Source: Streptomyces sp. NBC_00663 (GTDB taxonomy: Bacteria > Actinomycetota > Actinomycetes > Streptomycetales > Streptomycetaceae). From it: DNA of 64,000 nucleotides. The position numbers were made by a program, and so were the translations under genes. The notes below the pieces were generated by a model. The model was not told where the DNA came from, did not search any database, and worked only from the letters and a program-made list of their open reading frames with translations. This document shows positions 1 to 7,922 of this stretch, in pieces. Each line of letters starts with the position of its first letter. Position 1 is the stretch's first letter. The stretch is taken from positions 6,076,001-6,140,000 of the forward strand of contig NZ_CP109027.1 in NCBI RefSeq assembly GCF_036226885.1. Direction: 5' to 3'.

Positions 1-2
1 GG

Positions 3-614
3 GACGAGGCGATAGGGGAGCTGGTCAACCGGGCCCCGAACCCCTTCGAGGGGTACTGGCGCAATCCGGAGGCGGAGCGGGAGCGGCGCCGCGACGGCTG
101 GTACTGGACGGGTGACCTGTTCTGCCGGGACACCGACGGTTTCCTCTACTTCGCCGGCCGCGCCGACGACCGCATCCGCGTCGACAGGGAGAACCTGGCC
201 GCCGCGATGATCGAGAACATCCTCGCCCGGTACGAGGGGGCCGGCGCCGTCGCCGTGTACGCGGTGCCGGACCCGGTGACCGGGGACCAGGTGATGGCGG
301 CGCTGGCGGGGAGCTTCGACCCGCTGTCCTTCGCCGAGTTCCTGCTCGCCCAGCCGGACCTCGGCACGAAGATGGCACCCCGGTTCGTACGGGTCATGGA
401 GCGGATGCCGGTGACGGCCACGAACAAGATCCACCGAGCGCTGCTGCGACGGGAGGGCCTCCACTGTCCGGACCCGCTCTGGTGGCGCCCACCGGGCGAG
501 ACGACGTACCGCCCCATGACCCGAACCGACAGGGAAAACATCGAAGGGCCCCTCGCTCCCACGAGAGGCCCTTCTGAGGTGCGCCGCGAGGGACTCGAAC
601 CCCGGACCCGCTGA
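3..614 (+). CDS. Acyl-CoA synthetase (AMP-binding), C-terminal part
   Basis: The 5' end lies outside the window; 203 codons are visible. The protein reads as the C-terminal lid of a FadD-like adenylate-forming enzyme. The hinge region carries the adenylation motif WYWTGDLF, followed by YFAGRADDRIRV. Near the end, TATNKIHRALL contains the lysine usually needed for adenylation. Such enzymes activate a fatty or other carboxylic acid with ATP and couple it to CoA. The C-terminus is odd. After a normal family ending (about TRTDREN) the frame runs through a terminator-like hairpin into a truncated tRNA-Lys copy, so the last residues, EGLEPRTR, are antisense tRNA sequence. The native stop was therefore probably lost when that segment arrived. 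The family is clear; the substrate is unknown. Confidence 0.85.
   Translation, partial: DEAIGELVNRAPNPFEGYWRNPEAERERRRDGWYWTGDLFCRDTDGFLYFAGRADDRIRVDRENLAAAMIENILARYEGAGAVAVYAVPDPVTGDQVMAALAGSFDPLSFAEFLLAQPDLGTKMAPRFVRVMERMPVTATNKIHRALLRREGLHCPDPLWWRPPGETTYRPMTRTDRENIEGPLAPTRGPSEVRREGLEPRTR
544..573 (-). terminator. Hairpin copy 1 beside truncated tRNA-Lys
   Basis: AAGGGCCCCTCG and CGAGAGGCCCTT form a near-perfect 12-bp stem around a 6-nt loop. It is almost identical to the hairpin at 690-719 and keeps the same distance to the tRNA 3' end, so the two are duplicates. It lies inside the coding frame of the acyl-CoA synthetase. Confidence 0.6.
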
Positions 615-615
615 T
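580..615 (-). pseudogene. Truncated tRNA-Lys, 3' half only
   Basis: These 36 nt repeat the 3' part of the intact tRNA-Lys at 726-799: acceptor 3' strand, T arm and the 3' side of the anticodon stem, with one mismatch next to the acceptor stem. Identity stops at CCCGCTGAT, and the D arm and anticodon are missing, so it cannot be a working tRNA. A GC-rich hairpin (CCGGGGG/CCCCCGG, 626-643) follows. The same arrangement recurs at 14778. Confidence 0.75.
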
Positions 616-689
616 GCTGCGTCTTCCGGGGGGTGACCCCCGGACCCCCAGCCGACTGCGCGGCACTCGGCCGCCCTGGGTGTACGTCG

Positions 690-719
690 AAGGGCCTCTC
701 GCTCCCACGAGAGGCCCTT
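690..719 (-). terminator. Terminator of tRNA-Lys 1
   Basis: A perfect 12-bp inverted repeat, AAGGGCCTCTCG with CGAGAGGCCCTT around loop CTCCCA, sits 6 nt beyond the 3' end of the leftward tRNA-Lys gene. There is no long T tract, which is common for Streptomyces terminators. Confidence 0.75.
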
Positions 720-725
720 CTGAGG

Positions 726-799
726 TGCGCCGCCAGGGACTCGAACCCCGGACCCGCTGATTAAGAGTCAGCTGCTCTAACCAACTGAGCTAGCGGCGC
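726..799 (-). tRNA. tRNA-Lys (anticodon CTT)
   Basis: On the minus strand this folds as a full cloverleaf of 74 nt. The acceptor stem is GCGCCGC/GCGGCGC with discriminator A. The D arm contains AGCTCAGTTGGTTAGAGC, the anticodon loop reads CTCTTAA (anticodon CTT), and the T arm contains GGTTCGAGTCC. CCA is not encoded. A nearly identical gene lies at 14914-14987. Confidence 0.97.
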
Positions 800-899
800 A
801 TGACCCTCGCCGACCTCGGGTTTTGCTTCCCGTGGCGGGCGACTGAGAAAATACTACCCGGTCCCGAGGGGTGCTTTTGACCACCCGTGGGTAGGGGAG

Positions 900-1658
900 T
901 CAGATGGCCAGGCTGAGCAGGACGGGGGCCGCGTTGCGGTTGAGGGCGTCGGCCGCCTGACGGAGTCGGTGGGCGTGCTCGACCGGGAGCGAGAGGGCCA
1001 GGCAGCCCACCGAGGAGCCCGCGGTGATGGGGACGGCCGCGCAGACCGTGCCCACCGCGTACTCCTGGAGGTCGAGGTGGGGAACGGTGGGTGGCTGGGA
1101 CTCCAAGCGGGACAGCAGGAGCTTGTCGCTGGTGATGGTCCGGGAGGTGAGGCGGGCCATCTTGTGGCGGGACAGGTGGTCACGCCGGCTGTTGTGGTCG
1201 AGCTGGCCCAGCAGGCTCTTGCCGATCGCCGTGGCGTGCGCCGAGTAGCGGAAGTCCACCCACTCGTTGACCACCGGCATCGACGGCCCGTCGGCGTACT
1301 GGGCGATCCTCACCTCGCCGTCGACGTACCGGCTCAGATAGACGGCGGCGCCCACCGAGTCGCGCAGTCGGTCCAGCGTGCGCTGGAGCGTCTCGCGCAG
1401 CGCCTGGTCACGGTCATGGGCGGAGCCGAGGCGGGTCAGGGCGTCGCCCGTGACATACGCGCCGTCGGCGACCTGCTCGACGTACCCCTCGCGGCGCAGC
1501 ATACGAAGGAGGGTGGTCAGCCGCTCCGGTTCGATGCTGGTGTGCTTGGCGAGCTGGGCGTCGGTGATTCCGGTGGTGTGCCGCGCCACTGTCTCCAGGA
1601 CGCGCAGCGCGTCCTGGGCCGAGTGGTACGGCGCGGTCGGCTCGTGCTTCAGCGCCAC
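900..1658 (-). CDS. IclR-family transcriptional regulator
   Basis: This 252-residue protein has a winged helix-turn-helix at about residues 10-70 (ALRVLETVARHTTGITDAQLA, then LLRMLRREGYVEQ) and an IclR effector domain after it (HATAIGKSLL, then AVPI...GCLALSLPV). IclR proteins bind small aromatic or organic acids and control nearby catabolic genes. The start is a GTG preceded by GGGGGA. The gene lies downstream of, and in the same direction as, the ehu-type transporter, 195 bp after ehuA, so it is the probable regulator of this island. Its operator is not known; candidates are the palindrome at 1802-1813 and the repeat at 4953-4970. Confidence 0.9.
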   Translation of the reverse strand: MALKHEPTAPYHSAQDALRVLETVARHTTGITDAQLAKHTSIEPERLTTLLRMLRREGYVEQVADGAYVTGDALTRLGSAHDRDQALRETLQRTLDRLRDSVGAAVYLSRYVDGEVRIAQYADGPSMPVVNEWVDFRYSAHATAIGKSLLGQLDHNSRRDHLSRHKMARLTSRTITSDKLLLSRLESQPPTVPHLDLQEYAVGTVCAAVPITAGSSVGCLALSLPVEHAHRLRQAADALNRNAAPVLLSLAI

Positions 1659-1801
1659 GGTGGTTCCCCCTGCGCTCGCTAAGTCGCTCTACAGTTGGGC
1701 CGTATTCCGGACAGCGATCCCTACCACGATAACGGGCAAGAGGCTTGAAGTGAGGGCCTGTTGACGAGATTCCATCCCTCTCAGCAGGGGCGCTGACCCG
1801 C

Positions 1802-1813
1802 TGGCATATGCCA
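1802..1813. promoter_or_regulatory. 12-bp palindrome upstream of the IclR gene
   Basis: TGGCATATGCCA is a perfect inverted repeat about 145 bp upstream of the IclR gene, in the gap after ehuA. The same 12-bp core recurs at 15665-15676, extended there to 16 bp. It is probably an operator or other protein-binding site, but its binder is unknown. Confidence 0.4.
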
Positions 1814-1853
1814 ACGTCATGACCCAGTGCCCCTACCTCCCGGATCCGTGCCG

Positions 1854-2639
1854 TCAGAGCACCGCGCTCAGGAATTCCCGTGTACGGTCCTGCTCCGGCT
1901 CGCTGAAGATCTTCTCCGGCGACCCGGCCTCGATGATCCGCCCCGAGTCGAACATCAGGACCTGGTCCGAGATGTCCCGGGCGAAATTCATCTCGTGGGT
2001 CACACAGAGCATCGTGATGTCGGTGCTGCGGGCGATGTCCCGGAGCACGTCCAGGACGCCCGCGACCAGCTCCGGGTCCAGCGCGGAGGTCACCTCGTCG
2101 AGCAGCAGCACCTTCGGCCGCATGGCCAGCGCCCGCGCGATCGCCACCCGCTGCTGCTGGCCGCCGGAGAGCTGGGAGGGACGGGCGTCGCACTTGTCCG
2201 CCAGACCCACCAGGTCGAGCAGCTCGCGGGCGCGGGCCTCCGCCTCGTCCTTCGACATGCCGAGCACGGTGACGGGCGCCTCGGTGATGTTCCTGAGCGC
2301 CGACATGTTCGGGAACAGGTTGAACTGCTGGAACACCATCCCGATCTGCTTGCGGACCTCACGGACCTGCTTCTCCGGCGCCGGGAACAGCCGCTGCCCG
2401 TCGACGGTGATGATCCCGTCGTCGGGCTTGGTCAGCGTCATCAGCAGCCGCAGGATCGTGGTCTTGCCCGACCCGGAAGGACCGATGAGGGTGACGTGCT
2501 TGCCGGCCTCGACGGAGAAGTCCAGGTGGTCCAGGACGGTGTTGTCCCCGAACCGCTTGGTGACCTGTTCCAGCCGGATCAGCTCACCGGTACTGCGCCG
2601 GTCGGTGGGGTTGTTCTCGGGCTGTATGTCAGTGGACAA
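1854..2639 (-). CDS. ehuA: Polar amino acid/ectoine-type ABC transporter ATPase
   Basis: This 261-residue protein is a complete ABC ATPase. It has Walker A GPSGSGKTT at about 53-61, the signature LSGGQQQRVAIARAL, Walker B VLLLDEVTSALDPE, and an H-loop in LCVTHEMNF. It belongs to the polar amino acid (GlnQ/HisP) class and energises import through the two permeases encoded upstream. Its start overlaps the end of the ehuD-like gene by 11 bp, so it is the last gene of a four-gene operon (ehuB-C-D-A). The Ehu name is given for likeness to ectoine/hydroxyectoine importers; the true ligand could be another amino acid or a cyclic derivative. Confidence 0.85.
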   Translation of the reverse strand: MSTDIQPENNPTDRRSTGELIRLEQVTKRFGDNTVLDHLDFSVEAGKHVTLIGPSGSGKTTILRLLMTLTKPDDGIITVDGQRLFPAPEKQVREVRKQIGMVFQQFNLFPNMSALRNITEAPVTVLGMSKDEAEARARELLDLVGLADKCDARPSQLSGGQQQRVAIARALAMRPKVLLLDEVTSALDPELVAGVLDVLRDIARSTDITMLCVTHEMNFARDISDQVLMFDSGRIIEAGSPEKIFSEPEQDRTREFLSAVL

Positions 2640-3279
2640 GACGTCGCTCCAGGGCTCGCATGAGGAGGGAGGCCAGATAGGAGATGAGGATGAAGGCCAC
2701 GCCGATCACGGTCAGGGGCTCGGTGAACTGGAAGTGCTCCTGGGAGAAGAGCCGCGCCTGGCCGAGCATGTCGAGGACGGTGATCGCCATCAGCAGCGGC
2801 GTGTCCTTGAGCATCGAGATGACGTAGTTGCCGAGCGCCGGCACGACCCGGCGGATCGCCTGCGGCAGGATCACCACCCGCCACGTCCTGGTCACCGGCA
2901 GGTTCAGCGCCGTCGCGGCCTCCCACTGGCCGACGGGCACCGCCTCGATACCGGCCCGGTAGACCTGCATGGTGTACGTCGAGTAGTGCAGGCCGATCGC
3001 GAAGACGCCGGTGGTCAGCGCCGAGAACGTCAGGCCCCACTCGGGCAGTACGTAGAAGAGGAAGAACAGCTGCACCAGCAGCGGGGTGTTGCGCACGAAC
3101 TCGGTGACCGCGCCCACCGGCCAGGTCACCCAGCGGGTCGGCGCCCGCATCAGCAGCGCCCACACCAGGCCGAGCGCGAAGGAGATCACCGAGCCGAGGG
3201 CCAGCGCCTGCAAGGTGACCAGCAGGCCGTCCCAGAACTGCGGCATGAAGTCGCCGACCGCTCCCCAGTCCCACTTCAT
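2629..3279 (-). CDS. ehuD: ABC transporter permease, EhuD-like
   Basis: This 216-residue membrane protein is of the HisM/GlnP class, with about five membrane segments (for example LLVTLQALALGSVISFALGL) and the cytoplasmic EAA loop EAATALNLPVTRTWRVVILPQA. It forms the membrane channel with the adjacent permease. The start ATG overlaps the stop of the preceding permease gene (ATGA), which implies translational coupling. Substrate assignment rests only on family likeness. Confidence 0.85.
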   Translation of the reverse strand: MKWDWGAVGDFMPQFWDGLLVTLQALALGSVISFALGLVWALLMRAPTRWVTWPVGAVTEFVRNTPLLVQLFFLFYVLPEWGLTFSALTTGVFAIGLHYSTYTMQVYRAGIEAVPVGQWEAATALNLPVTRTWRVVILPQAIRRVVPALGNYVISMLKDTPLLMAITVLDMLGQARLFSQEHFQFTEPLTVIGVAFILISYLASLLMRALERRLVH

Positions 3280-4013
3280 CCGAGAACACCTCCCGAGGAC
3301 GAGGCACCGACGCCGGTCGTCTCGGCCCGCTTGAGCTCCTGCTGCGGGGAGATCCCGCGCGTCGGGGTCTTGCCGACCCCCGCCTTCAGCTTCTTCTCAA
3401 GACCGCGCATCACCCGGGTGAGGGCGAAGGCGATCACGAAGTAGATGACCAGCAGATACGTGTAGATCTCCGCGCTCTCCTGAAGCGCGAGCCGCACCAG
3501 GTTCCCGCTGAACGCCAGGTCGCCCATGCCGATGACCGACACCAGCGCGGTGCCCTTCAGCAGCTCGATGAGCAGGTTGGAGAACGGCGGGATCATCTCC
3601 GGCACCGCCTGCGGCAGCAGGATCAGCTTCAGTCGCTGCCAGGGCGTGAAGCTGAGCGCGATCCCGCCCTCCTTCTGCGCCGGGTCGACCGCGTTCAGTG
3701 CCCCGCGCACGATCTCCGAGCCGTAGGCGCCGTACGTCAGCCCCAGCGCCAGCGAGCCCGCCCACAGCGGCACCAGCTGCCAGCCGAAGGCGAGCGGCAG
3801 CACGAAGTACACCCAGAAGATCATGATGAGCGCGGAGGTCCCGCGGAACACCTCGGTGTAGAAGCCGGCGAGGAAGCGCACGACCCACAGCCGGTGGGTG
3901 CGCGCGATGCCGACCACGAAGGAGACGGCACCCGCCAGCAGCGCGCTGAGGAAGAGGAGCTGGACGGTGACCCACACGCCCTTGAGTACGAGTTCCCAGA
4001 GTCCTGAAGTCAT
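3276..4013 (-). CDS. ehuC: ABC transporter permease, EhuC-like
   Basis: This 245-residue polar amino acid permease has several membrane helices (VLKGVWVTVQLLFLSALLAG and others), TSALIMIFWVYFVLPLAFG near the middle, and an EAA-type loop around FTPWQRLKLILLPQAVPEMI. The C-terminal tail is long and hydrophilic. It overlaps ehuB by 4 bp and ehuD by 4 bp, so all subunits are made from one mRNA. It is probably the heterodimer partner of the EhuD-like permease. Confidence 0.85.
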   Translation of the reverse strand: MTSGLWELVLKGVWVTVQLLFLSALLAGAVSFVVGIARTHRLWVVRFLAGFYTEVFRGTSALIMIFWVYFVLPLAFGWQLVPLWAGSLALGLTYGAYGSEIVRGALNAVDPAQKEGGIALSFTPWQRLKLILLPQAVPEMIPPFSNLLIELLKGTALVSVIGMGDLAFSGNLVRLALQESAEIYTYLLVIYFVIAFALTRVMRGLEKKLKAGVGKTPTRGISPQQELKRAETTGVGASSSGGVLG

Positions 4014-4921
4014 CCGCCGCAGAGCTCCTTCGCCGTGAGGTCGGTCATCTCCGCCTCGGTGAAGCCGAAGGGCTTGAGGATCCGGAACAGCTCCCCGCTC
4101 TTCTTCAGCTTCCGCAGCTCCACGTTGAAGGCGTCCCGCAGCTTGGTCTCGGTCTGCCGGAAGGCGAACGCGCCGCCGTCCACATGCGGCTTGCCGTCCA
4201 CGAGGGGCGCGAAGGCCTTGGTGGCCTCGGCCTTGGCGGACTTCTTCACCACCTCACGGGTGGTGAGCGCGGTACCGGCGAACACGTCGGCCCGGCCTGC
4301 CTCGACGGCATTCAGTCCGGCGACCTGGTCCGGGACGATCAGGATGTCGCTCTCCTTGTACCCCGCGTCCACGGCGTACTGGATCTCCGCGTACCCGGTC
4401 CCGGTGGCGAACTTGGCCTTCTTCTCGACGACGTCCTTGTAGTCGTGCAGCCCCTTGGGGTTGCCCTTGCGGACGATGAAGGAATCCAGCATCTGGTAGT
4501 CCGGGTCGGCGAAGATGACCTGCTCGCACCGCTCGGGGTTCACGTACATCCCCGCGGCGACGACATCGAACTGCTGGGAGTTCAGCCCGGGTATGAGCGA
4601 GCCGAACTCCGTCGGCACCGGCTGGACCCGGTCCACCCCGAGCCGCTTGAAGATCGCCTTGGCCAGCTCGGGCGCCTCGCCGGTCAGCTCGCCGTTCGTG
4701 TCGATGTAGCCGAACGGGATCTCACCGGCGATACCGAGCCGTACGACCCCCGCCGCCTTCATCCGTTCCAGCAGATCACCGCCGTCCGTCGTCGAGGCCG
4801 TGGCCACCCGTGAGCAGCCGGCGGCCCCCAGCGCACCGAGCGCCGCCACCCCCGCGAGCAGCGATCGGCGCGTGGTTCCGGTCTGTGATGTGTTTCTGTC
4901 GTTCCGAATCGGTGGAGCCAT
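4010..4921 (-). CDS. ehuB: Substrate-binding lipoprotein, EhuB-like
   Basis: From ATG 4921 this is a 303-residue solute-binding protein. The N-terminus has a twin-arginine and lipobox (TRRSLLAGVAALGALGAAGC), so it is an exported, lipid-anchored receptor. The mature part is of the SBP family 3 type (VVRLGIAGEIPFGYIDTNGE, then GEAPELAKAIFKRLG), like EhuB ectoine-binding proteins. It is the first gene of the ehuBCDA operon, facing the DUF3830 gene only 47 bp away. A longer start (4945) is possible but would add only 8 non-conserved residues before the signal. Confidence 0.82.
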   Translation of the reverse strand: MAPPIRNDRNTSQTGTTRRSLLAGVAALGALGAAGCSRVATASTTDGGDLLERMKAAGVVRLGIAGEIPFGYIDTNGELTGEAPELAKAIFKRLGVDRVQPVPTEFGSLIPGLNSQQFDVVAAGMYVNPERCEQVIFADPDYQMLDSFIVRKGNPKGLHDYKDVVEKKAKFATGTGYAEIQYAVDAGYKESDILIVPDQVAGLNAVEAGRADVFAGTALTTREVVKKSAKAEATKAFAPLVDGKPHVDGGAFAFRQTETKLRDAFNVELRKLKKSGELFRILKPFGFTEAEMTDLTAKELCGG

Positions 4922-4952
4922 GGCGGCGCGGCTACCCGAGACCATGCGATGT

Positions 4953-4970
4953 ATGCACCATGGATTGCAT
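4953..4970. promoter_or_regulatory. Inverted repeat in the ehuB/DUF3830 divergent promoter
   Basis: ATGCA and TGCAT flank an 8-bp centre (CCATGGAT) within the 47-bp gap between the divergent ehuB and DUF3830 starts, and overlap the DUF3830 start codon. It is a plausible operator for the nearby IclR protein. This is inference only. Confidence 0.3.
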
Positions 4971-5463
4971 GGCCGACCGATACATAGAAGTCTCGCTGGT
5001 CAAGCGCGGTGTCACCTGCACCGCAAAGCTGCTGGACGACCGCGCGCCCCTCACCTGCGCGGCCGTCTGGGACGCCCTCCCGCTGGCCGGCGACGTCTAC
5101 CACGCCAAATACGCCCGCAACGAGATCTACGCCCTCTTCCCGCCCTTCGCCGCCCACGAGCCACCCCTGGAGAACCCGACCGTCACCCCCATCCCCGGCG
5201 ACCTCTGCTACTTCTCCTTCGCCGGGACCGAGCTGGGCACCAAGTCCTACGGCTACGACCGCGAGGTCCGCGCCGGCACGACCGTGGTCGACCTGGCCCT
5301 CTTCTACGAGCGCAACAACCTGCTCCTCAACGGTGACGTGGGCTGGGTGCCCGGCATCGTCTGGGGAGCGGTGGTCGAGGGGCTCGCGGAGATGGCCGAG
5401 GGATGCAACGACCTCTGGCGGTCGGGAGCGGCGGGGGAGACGCTCAGCTTCCGGAGGGCGTGA
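4969..5463 (+). CDS. DUF3830 family protein
   Basis: This 164-residue protein begins MADRYIEVSLVKRGVTC and is rich in conserved short motifs (LDDRAPLTCAAVWDALPL, VYHAKYARNEIYALFP, GDLCYFSF, FYERNNLLL, GWVPGIVWG). It matches the DUF3830 type, a cyclophilin-like small-domain family with no established reaction. ATG 4969 was chosen because family homology starts there; ATG 4960 is three codons upstream. It is cytoplasmic, with no signal peptide. In this island it sits between the importer and the amidase, which suggests a role in handling the imported compound. Its function is unknown. Confidence 0.75.
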   Translation: MADRYIEVSLVKRGVTCTAKLLDDRAPLTCAAVWDALPLAGDVYHAKYARNEIYALFPPFAAHEPPLENPTVTPIPGDLCYFSFAGTELGTKSYGYDREVRAGTTVVDLALFYERNNLLLNGDVGWVPGIVWGAVVEGLAEMAEGCNDLWRSGAAGETLSFRRA

Positions 5464-6829
5464 CCCCGTCCAGTGCGTGCGCCGCCCGCAGCACCAGATC
5501 GTCCCGGTGCCGGGCGGCCACGAGCTGGAGCCCCACCGGCAGTCCGTCGCCGTCCACCCCCACCGGGACGGACGCGGCCGGCTGCTGGGTCATGTTGAAG
5601 GGGTAGGTGAACGGCGTCCACCCCGTCCACCGCCGGTACCCCGAGCCCTTCGGCACCTCGGCGCCCGCCTCGAACGCCGTGACCGGCAGAGTGGGCGTCA
5701 CCAGCAGGTCGTACGACTCGTGGAAGCGGCCCATCCGGCGGCCGAGGTCCATACGGACATCGACGGCGGCGAGATAGTCCAGCGCGCTGTAGCGCGCCCC
5801 GAGCCCGCAGATCTCCCGCAGCCCGGGATCGAGCAACTCCCGCTGATGCGGCCCGAGATGCTGGGTCACCCGGGCCGCCCCGCTGAACCACAGGGTGTGG
5901 AAGGCGTCCACCGGGTCGGTGAAGTCGGGGTCGGCCTCCTCGACGTACGCCCCGAGCCCGGCCAGCCGCTCCACCGCCCGCCGCACCGCCGCCGCGACCC
6001 CCGGCTGGACCCGGACCTGTCCGCCGAGGGAGGGCGAGTAGGCGATCCGCAACCCGCGCACGCCCTCGGCCAGTACACCCGTGTACGACACGCCCGTCGG
6101 ACCCAGTCCCGACCAGTCCCGGGCGTCCGGCGCCCCGATGACGTCCAGCATCAGCGCCGCGTCCGCCGCGTTCCGGGTCATCGGACCGACGTGCGCGAGG
6201 GTGCCGAACGCGCTCGCCGGATACAGCGGCACTCGCCCGTACGTCGGCTTCAGCGCGAAGATCCCGCAGAACGCAGCCGGGATACGAACGCTGCCGCCGC
6301 CGTCCGTGCCGAGCGCCAGGGGCCCCGCGCCGAGGGCCACGGCAGCCGCGGCGCCGCCGCTGGAGCCGCCCGCGGTGCGGGTGGGGTCGTGCGGATTGCG
6401 GGTCACCCCCGACAGCGGCGAGTCCGTGACGCCCTTCCAGCCGAACTCCGGGGTCGTGGTCTTGCCGAGGAACACGGCACCGTGCTCGCGCAGACGGGCG
6501 ACGGACGGCGCGTCCTCGTCCCAACGGCCCTTCTCCGACAGGACCTTGGACCCCTTCAGTGTCGGCGACCCGCGCATCAGCAGGATGTCCTTCACCGTGA
6601 CCGGCACCCCGTCCAGCAGACCGGCCGGCTCACCGCGCCGCCAGCGGTCCGCCGACTCCCGCGCCTGCGCGAGCGCCTCCTCGCCGGTCAGCCGCACGAA
6701 CGCGTTGACCTCCGGCTGGATCTCCTCGGCCCGCTCCAGCGCCGCCCGGGTCACCTCGACGGGGCCGAACTCGCCCTTGCGATACCCCTCGACGAGCTCT
6801 ACGGCGCCGAGTGCGGTGAGGTCCCTCAT
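5444..6829 (-). CDS. Amidase (amidase signature family)
   Basis: This 461-residue protein has the full Ser-cisSer-Lys amidase machinery: Lys80 in GVPVTVKDILL, the GGSSGG motif at about 154-159 with the cis-Ser, and the nucleophile Ser179 in GTDGGGSVR. The family includes GatA, AtzE-like hydrolases and aliphatic amidases, which split C-N amide bonds. The ATG at 6829 (MRDLTALGAVEL) matches the normal family start. The gene follows the D-2-hydroxyacid dehydrogenase gene by 13 bp in the same direction, and its 3' end overlaps that of the convergent DUF3830 gene by 20 bp. It is probably a catabolic amidohydrolase for the compound imported by the Ehu-type transporter; the substrate is unknown. Confidence 0.85.
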   Translation of the reverse strand: MRDLTALGAVELVEGYRKGEFGPVEVTRAALERAEEIQPEVNAFVRLTGEEALAQARESADRWRRGEPAGLLDGVPVTVKDILLMRGSPTLKGSKVLSEKGRWDEDAPSVARLREHGAVFLGKTTTPEFGWKGVTDSPLSGVTRNPHDPTRTAGGSSGGAAAAVALGAGPLALGTDGGGSVRIPAAFCGIFALKPTYGRVPLYPASAFGTLAHVGPMTRNAADAALMLDVIGAPDARDWSGLGPTGVSYTGVLAEGVRGLRIAYSPSLGGQVRVQPGVAAAVRRAVERLAGLGAYVEEADPDFTDPVDAFHTLWFSGAARVTQHLGPHQRELLDPGLREICGLGARYSALDYLAAVDVRMDLGRRMGRFHESYDLLVTPTLPVTAFEAGAEVPKGSGYRRWTGWTPFTYPFNMTQQPAASVPVGVDGDGLPVGLQLVAARHRDDLVLRAAHALDGVTPSGS

Positions 6830-6842
6830 GCACACCCCCAGG

Positions 6843-7790
6843 TCAGTGTCCGGGTACGTACCCACGCTTCTTGTCGACCACGTTCAGCAGCGGCTTGCCC
6901 GCCTCCCACCGTTCGTACAACTCCAGGAACTGCGCCCCGAGTTCGTCCCGCCAGCCGACCGTGTCACCGCTCATGTGCGGGGACACGATCAGATCGGGCA
7001 CCTGCCACAACGGGCTCTCGGGGCCCAGGGGTTCGTGCTCGAAGACATCCAGGGCCGCGCCCGCGATCCACCGCCGCCGCAGCGCCTCGGCGAGCGCGTC
7101 CTCGACGACCAGGCCGCCCCGCCCGATGTTGATGAACCGCGCCGAGGGCTGCATCACCCCGAACCGCCGGGCGTCGAACATGCCGTTCGTCTGCTCGGTC
7201 AGCGGTGCCGCCGCGATGATCCAGTCGGCACGGGCGAGCAGCCGGTCCAGGTCGTCGGGGCCGTGGACGCCGGTGCGCGGGGTGCGGCCGACGAGCGCGG
7301 TCGTCACCTCAAGTGCCTTGAGCGTGCGGGCGATCGTCCGCCCGATGGGCCCCGAGCCGACGATCACGGCCCGCGTCCCCGAGACCCGACGGGACTCCCG
7401 GTGCCGCCAGGTGCGTTCCCGCTGGAGGTCCAGTGTGCGCGGCAGATCCTTCGCCATCGCGAGGACGAGCGCGGCCACGTACTCGGCGATGGGCCGGTCG
7501 AAGATGCCGCGCGCGTTGGTCACCACCGTGTCGGAGGCGGCGAGTTCGGGGCACAGCAGATGATCCACGCCCGCGCTCGCCGTGTGCACCCAGCGCGGCC
7601 GTGGCCCCTCGCCGGGCCAGGCGTGCCGTACGGCGTGCGAGGTGAAGTCCCACACCAGCAGCACATCGGCGGACGGCAGCCGCTCGGCCAGTGTCGACGC
7701 GTCCGCGTGCTCGATGCGGACGCGGCCGGTGAGGCGGCCGAGGCGGGGGAGGGGATCGGCGTCCAGGACGAGGAGGGTGGGGGAGGTCAT
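6843..7790 (-). CDS. D-2-hydroxyacid dehydrogenase
   Basis: This 315-residue protein has the D-isomer 2-hydroxyacid dehydrogenase fold. The NAD-binding motif is GSGPIGRT. The catalytic triad is visible as Arg in NIGRGGLV, Glu in FEHEPLG and His in SPHMSGDT. It would interconvert a 2-keto acid and a D-2-hydroxyacid. The start ATG (MTSPTLLVLDADPL) agrees with the family. It lies upstream of the amidase gene and divergent from the first racemase-like gene, separated by 132 bp. Together these suggest a pathway releasing a hydroxy or keto acid. Which acid is used cannot be told from sequence. Confidence 0.85.
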   Translation of the reverse strand: MTSPTLLVLDADPLPRLGRLTGRVRIEHADASTLAERLPSADVLLVWDFTSHAVRHAWPGEGPRPRWVHTASAGVDHLLCPELAASDTVVTNARGIFDRPIAEYVAALVLAMAKDLPRTLDLQRERTWRHRESRRVSGTRAVIVGSGPIGRTIARTLKALEVTTALVGRTPRTGVHGPDDLDRLLARADWIIAAAPLTEQTNGMFDARRFGVMQPSARFINIGRGGLVVEDALAEALRRRWIAGAALDVFEHEPLGPESPLWQVPDLIVSPHMSGDTVGWRDELGAQFLELYERWEAGKPLLNVVDKKRGYVPGH

Positions 7791-7922
7791 CCGAAGCCGT
7801 TCCTCCACAGGCGTCTGACATGCGCGGATTGACCACGCTCGCACCCGAACCTACCTTCGTCAACACGGGGGTGCGCACGGTCCGTTGTCCCCCTGTCTCT
7901 GACCGTGAGGCCGGTGCCTGCC

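Noticed and set aside
580..615. A third tRNA-Lys gene
   Set aside because: Only the 3' half is present; D arm and anticodon are missing.
5009..7132. A 707-codon open frame on the plus strand
   Set aside because: It is antisense to the amidase and hydroxyacid dehydrogenase genes, which have full catalytic motifs, and its protein is arginine- and proline-rich without any family pattern.
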